This document shows, piece by piece, positions 58,871 to 64,000 of a stretch of DNA of 64,000 bases. The notes under the pieces are model-generated. The model was not told the DNA's origin. It searched no databases and saw only the letters and a list, made by a program, of their open reading frames with translations. Positions within the stretch are counted from its first letter, which is position 1; each line of letters opens with the position of its first letter. Location: contig OX579635.1 of the NCBI GenBank assembly GCA_951230915.1, positions 18,352,001-18,416,000 of the forward strand, read 5' to 3'. This DNA comes from Antitrichia curtipendula (taxonomy: Eukaryota; Streptophyta; Bryopsida; Hypnales; Leucodontaceae). The position numbers and the translations under genes are program-made.

Positions 58871-60933
58871 TTGTTTTTGTTTTGAGCTTGTTTTTTGAAG
58901 TCATATGGTAGAACCACCCATTGCCAACTATGGATGCATACCCAACCTGTAGGGTGTAGCTATTTCCAACCAAGGCTAGAACAAGTTTCCAACCAAAGTT
59001 TTGAATGTGATTTTTTCTCCTTTGTAAGGTTGGGGCTATAAAATCATGACATATGTCATGATGTAGTGAGCAAGAAAATAGGAAGTAGTGAATAGAAAAG
59101 TAGTTTTGAAATTATTGGAATTAGAAGACTCTATATATTGGATATGGGTTGAGGCTAACTTTGGGCTTCCAAAATTCATAGTAATTTGAATTTAGGGAAA
59201 AAATCACAAAAAATTGGCAATGCCCATCATTTCTATCTTTCTATAGGGTAATAAATTTGCATTGCCTTCTATTGCTCCATGACATGCACGAAATCACTTG
59301 AGTGGTCGACTATAAGTGGTTCTATCATAATCATTTGCCATTCAACTTTTTAGTTTCATGCTCTCTTTTGTTCAATCATTTTTTTAGTCATTATAAGAAT
59401 TAGGAAAAGTTCGGTAGGAAGATTTTGAAATTGGATGCTCATTTGAATTTGCATGGTTGCAACATATCTAATGGGATCAATTTCACACAATTCTCTTGCA
59501 ACTTTAAAAGTTGGATGAATTCATTGTCAACTTCCAATGTGCACCTTCATATCTCTTATTGTATACCTCTTATGTTTGAATTGATTAAAAATTGAGTTAG
59601 TAGGGGTGTAATTAGTCTATATTTATTTGACGTACTCTACTAATTATTAATTGCATTGACTTACAAGAGATCACAAAGTGAATATTTGGATTTAAAAGAT
59701 ACTTTTTGGAGCATCAAAGCTCTAAGTATTGTCCCCATTCAAGCTAGGTTTATAAACTTTTTGGTTGCCTAAACTATAGGACATTGATTTATTGTGTTTT
59801 GGATATAGTCAATGATGAATTTCTTACCCGCTTAATTGTTGGAACATATTATGATGGATTCCAAAAAATGCATTACAAAAGTATAAGAAACAAAATAAAT
59901 GTTGTTAGAATTCAAAGTTACATTGGTTAATTGTCTATAATTATGGATGCTCTAATGTAACGTTCAAATGGCATATAGTCTTAAAATAAATAAATATTCA
60001 TTTGTACAAGATAGAGAAGTGCCATATAAAATTAATTCAATAACCTTCAAAAATAGATTTTGCTACAATAGTTTATTTCCAATAACAAAGACAAACACTT
60101 CTAAAATGGTAATCCTACATTAGGAAAGAAATTCTATGTCATTGTTAATTAAACTTTATATCACATTAAGTGGATGAAATTCAATGTTGCAGTAGATGCA
60201 AAACTTAAGTAAAATGAATGGAAGTTTTTGGATTTTAGAAAAAAATCAATAGCTAGAATTTCAAAAAGTATCCAAAAATTGCAATTTTTCTAAAGTTGCA
60301 TCATTTTCAATCAATATGATAGTCTAGTTCAAATCAATCATATGAAAATCAGAATGAATTAGCAATTAAATTAGCAATTGAATTAGCAATTAATTTCTTA
60401 GCCGTACTCTTTTGGACTTGGATTAATTGGGTTTATTTAATTCTTTGACAAATTCTCTCCTCAATCTTACATAGAGTTGGTATTGGATACCATTGTGCTA
60501 GTAATGTAAGAAAAAAATTGGATGAAATTGCTGAAAGATCTTGCTAATTTGTTGGATGAAGTTTACTAATGTTAGATGATAGTAGTGGATCTAAATTTAT
60601 AGGTGATAGATGGATGTTTTACCCACTTGGTGCAAGTTGCACGCCCAACGATGAATCAAAAGTTAAATGTTGAATATGACATGCGATGTTCTCATACTCA
60701 TAAAGAGGGACATGCACAAGGAATATTTCTCATATGATAAGGCATGGTCAATGGAGATAAGCAATCCAATGGTAGGAAGTCAAGTATTAAATCATCCAGA
60801 CGTGTATCTTCAATGTAGTAACAACAGATGATTATCTGGATGAAATACACGTATGGATGATTCTATCCATTTTTTCCATGCATGCCGTGCACGAAACCCC
60901 CGCCCTTTTGCAACACGAAAACAAAAAACTAAA
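58871..60933. other. AT-rich spacer, nothing recognised
   Basis: No gene or element termini identified. An AATTAGCAATT word is repeated three times near 60358-60392. Confidence 0.45.
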
Positions 60934-61164
60934 ATGGCTGCCCTGGAGGAGCGCGAGAGCGGGATTGCGACCCCGGGCAGCAGGCCCTTCTCCTTCTCTT
61001 CTCCTCAAGGGGGGACGAGGGCGGCCACTTTTCCCCCTCAAGCAACCGTCTTCCCGGCCTCTTCCGCTCTTCATGGAGAGCCGTTTTTTTTCAAAACTGC
61101 GGGACGGACTTTGCGCCCACCACTGTTGGGATTGCGCTCATTTGCGTCGCCACACCAGCAATAG
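60934..61164 (+). CDS. Doubtful short ORF in a GC-rich block
   Basis: An ATG in good context (aaaATGGC) opens a 76-residue frame, MAALEERESGIATPG..FSFSSPQGG, rich in serine, proline and alanine. Overlapping frames of similar or greater length exist on both strands (60857-61276 plus, 60832-61074 minus), so the coding strand is uncertain. The abrupt change to GC-rich DNA suggests a promoter or leader of the gene to the right, or a fragment. No domain is recognised. Confidence 0.2.
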   Translation: MAALEERESGIATPGSRPFSFSSPQGGTRAATFPPQATVFPASSALHGEPFFFKTAGRTLRPPLLGLRSFASPHQQ

Positions 61165-62113
61165 AATTCATCCGCTCGTCAGTCAGGCGGAGAACACTCC
61201 CCCAACCCTTTCGTTCCACCTCGCACTCTGCTTCTACACTCCGTCCCACTCTGTCGCGGTGAATCAGGGCAGATGAGATGCGATGAAATGGGTGTCAGTT
61301 GGGCGATTGGGAAGTCAGTCGACCATTTGCACAGTTGGGGACTTGGGGCCACGGGGGAGGACCAATTCATCCAGATCTGGGGGCAGCATCCGAGGCGATG
61401 AGCGGAGTTGCCAATTGATCGTTGAATTGGGGGAATTGATGAATTGGCTACTGCTGCAAACGTACAGCTGGGGGTGAACGTGCTGGCCTGGTGGAGGAGT
61501 AACTTAATAAGATGACTTTCTTTTAAGTTATTCTCTCTGACAGGAGTTGGAGAAGGGCGTGTCTGCTAACCTTGCTTCGTTGCTGTTCCCCCCACTGAAG
61601 GCAGTACGGTGCGTTTTTGAAGTAATCTCACCTGCATTAGTGCTCTTCGCAGATTTCGTGTGGAATTGCGCGCGCTATGGGGTAGAGGGAGGGAGGGTGT
61701 GCGTGCGTGCATGCGTGCGGATGGTTCGAGCTATGGGTTTGGGCTGGTGTCATCACCCTGGAGGGATGACGACGCAGGGAGCCCCTTACGAGGCTTACGA
61801 CAGTGAAAGTGATATGCGAAGGATTTAGAGGTGGAGACTTAGTGGCGCACAGCTATGGTGGGCTTCCGGAGAAGGCTGAAATTCTTCTCCTCGAAAATTC
61901 TGGATGTTGTAGAGTATAGATTGTATTTCATATTCTGAGGTTTGGGCCCATTCGCCGTAGACACTTGTAAGCTCACCAGCAGGAGACGTAGTTTAGGGGA
62001 GGTAGAGCTATCGCAGGGGATCTAAGGACAGTAGTACAGGTGTGCCAGCGACAAGAGTCGCGTAATGCAGCTGGAACTGGGTTGAAGGCGGCATTTGAGC
62101 ATTGGTTGGAGAG
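61165..62113 (+). other. Probable promoter and leader of the SPHR-repeat gene
   Basis: A GC-rich stretch with plausible splice signals, such as a pyrimidine tract with CTGACAG at about 61535-61541. An open frame at 61547-61828 starts at an ATG-less frame and has no recognised domain. It may be a leader exon. Confidence 0.3.
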
Positions 62114-64000
62114 ATGATTGCATCAGAATCAGAAACTGGTGGATCCGGGAGAGGAAAAGCGTTGGCATGGCGTTCTCGCAGCTGCAAGGACACGACCCCG
62201 AGCGTGGGCAGGGATGCGGGCAGCGAGAGTGGCAGGGACATCGGCAGGAACATTGCCAGCTGGTGGACGTCGGCCGTCGAGCAGACGTCAACCTTTCTGA
62301 TGGACGAGGTACGACAGCTTCCCCCTGCTCTCCTTCATTTCAAGAGGCCCATGTCTCCTTTGACATCATTATTGTGTCAGTTAGTCTTCACGAAATTTGC
62401 ATCTGGAGTCTGCGCTTGATCTCAGGCGTAACTGCTGCCGAGCAGATGATGATATCTGAAAACAGGGCACCGTTCAGATTACCAGGACTCGCTTTATCTT
62501 CAAGATGACGGATCATAGGCTTAATCTCGTGTTTTTTGGCACTTAATGAGCTTCATTTCAAACAGCTTCATACTTTGACCTGATCTTTGGAGGGATTGCA
62601 TCTCTAAACATTTCTTAAGGATTCACGATTCCAGCTTGTTAGTGGTATGCAGGCTGTGGTTCGTCCTTGTTTCTTGGGTAATTAAGCTGCAGGCATTAGT
62701 GGGGAAGCCCTCGACCTGATTCTAGTGTTGTTTACTTATTTCTGGTAATCCGCATTTTAGAACTCAGCAGCAAGAGAATTCTACTCGTTGTCACCAGAGA
62801 GGTTGTTCCCCTGAAGATCTTACTTGATTTCTAATGATGCATCTCTTGAGACAGGTTCCTGCTACCTTCGCTGGTCTCAGCGTTGGGGCGAAGGAGCTGA
62901 AGCCAACACTTCAACGTGGTGCGTCATTCTCCAGTTTTTCTCTGGGCTGGAAGCTGAATGGGGAGGGCAGCAAGGGAGCAGTCGATGTTCCTAAACGCCC
63001 GGAAGATGTGCCACCCGAGGGTTCCAAGCTTGAACTCCCAAAGGTGTCGCCAAGGTTGAGACTGGAGAGATCCTTGGAGAGATCTCATTCCAGGAAACAG
63101 GTGGAAAAGGCACAATCACCGTCCTTATCGTCGGCAAAGCTACTGGAGAAATCACCTCACAGAATCAAGAAGCTTGTGGAAAAGGTGCAGGAGCCCTCCG
63201 TTTCATCGCCTAAGCAGTTAGAGAGATCACCTCACAGAACTAAGAACGTGGAAAATATGCAGCAGCCCTCCTTGTCTTCGCCTAAGCAGTTGGAGAGATC
63301 ACCTCACAGGACCGTGAAACAAGTGGGAAAGATGCAAGAGCACTCTTTATCATCGCCTAAGCAGTTGGAAAGATCAGCTCTGAAGACCAAGAAACATGTG
63401 GAAGAGACGCACGAGCCCTCCGTATCATTGCCTGAGCAGTTGGAAAGATCACCTCACAGGACCAAGAAACGTGTGGAAGAGACGCAGGAGCCCTCCGTAT
63501 CATTGCCTAAGCAGCTAGAGAGGTCACCTCACAGGACCTCGAAACATGTTGAAAAGATCCATGAGCCGAAGCCATTCAAGTGGATACCTCTTACAGCCAC
63601 GGAACAGGAGGCAAAGTTACCTGCTATTGAGACACCATCTGGGGTCTCACCCAGCAAAGACTCAATGTACGCGGAGAAGTCACCTCTCAGGTCTGGAAAA
63701 TCACCTCTTTCTGCCTTGGAGATACCTACCTACTCTGATAGCTCACCTCGGAAGGGTACTAAATCGTTGCCTAGAAAGGCCTCTAAACATGTAGAGAAGT
63801 TATCCCTGGAGACACCAAAACCTTCACCAAGTAAGTCGACGAAACATGTGGAGAAGTCGCCTCACTCGACACCCAAGACGCCAATTATACCTTCAGAGAG
63901 CTCACCCATCATCACCACTGACCCACGCAGCTCGTCTCGACTGCGCGAGTCTCGAAGACGGACCAAGCGTATGCCGGTGGACATGGCCACAGCCGAACTG
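62114..64000 (+). CDS. SPHR-repeat basic protein, 3' end beyond the window
   Basis: Exon 1 (62114-62308, 65 residues) starts at an ATG preceded by an in-frame stop and ends at GAG|GTACGA. Exon 2 opens after CAG at 62855 in phase 0 and stays open to the window end, giving 447 visible residues. Exon 1 encodes MIASESETGG and WWTSAVEQTSTFLMDE. Exon 2 begins VPATFAGLSVGAKELK and SFSSFSLGWKLNG. At about residues 153-303 come six repeats of 24-27 residues of the form PSVSSPKQLERSPHRTKKHVE. Five keep SPHR, a full S-P-x-R site for cyclin-dependent or similar proline-directed kinases. More SP sites (SPLRSGK, SSPRKGTK) follow, then an arginine-rich end, LRESRRRTKRMP. I recognise no named family. The composition suggests a largely disordered nuclear or cytoskeletal phosphoprotein; that is inference. 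Confidence 0.7.

Noticed and set aside
1..64000. CRISPR arrays, bacterial operons, rRNA or tRNA genes
   Set aside because: Tandem repeats here lack regular unique spacers; no cloverleaf or rRNA core was recognised by eye, although a short tRNA could be missed.

Overview
The window looks like nuclear DNA of a land plant, most likely a seed-free plant such as a bryophyte. The genes are few and split by short GT..AG introns. The spacers are very AT-rich and full of small inverted-repeat transposons. The recognisable proteins are plant-type: a DUF4283/zinc-knuckle protein, a Root_cap/LEA-like relic, and a SAP-like helical motif seen in plant nuclear proteins. One gene, a GH71 alpha-1,3-glucanase, belongs to a family best known from fungi. 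There are no bacterial operons, organelle genes, rRNA or tRNA genes that I can recognise. The species is inference.

Layout. 1-13 kb: a possible 3' exon at the left edge, then mobile-element debris (an inverted duplication, a MITE with 6-bp target duplications, a non-autonomous CACTA element, hairpins, TA-flanked MITEs). 13.3-14.6 kb: DUF4283/CCHC gene with a 5' intron. 15.4-18.8 kb: two abutting TTAA-flanked elements, the first split by a decayed PIF/Harbinger transposon. 19.7-24 kb: the gene-dense part, with a GH71 gene (+) and a secreted, proline-rich single-pass membrane protein (-). 25-35.5 kb: repeats, then a broken Root_cap gene (-) ending against a tandem repeat. 37-47 kb: mostly AT-rich spacer with several foldback elements. 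48.3-50.5 kb: a five-exon gene with a SAP-like motif. 50.7-56.6 kb: a dense cluster of TTAA-flanked elements. 57-61 kb: MITE, LINE tails, tandem repeats. 62.1-64 kb: start of a gene whose protein carries 25-residue repeats with SPHR motifs; it runs off the right edge.

The genes show no common pathway. The most distinctive part is the repeat landscape: at least nine elements, and probably a tenth, bounded by TTAA and mostly by CCCCTAAAG-like inverted termini. They are nested, interrupted by another transposon, and twice placed end to end sharing one TTAA. This resembles piggyBac-type target use, but no matching transposase lies in the window. All gene models here were spliced by eye from GT/AG sites and reading phase, without transcripts.
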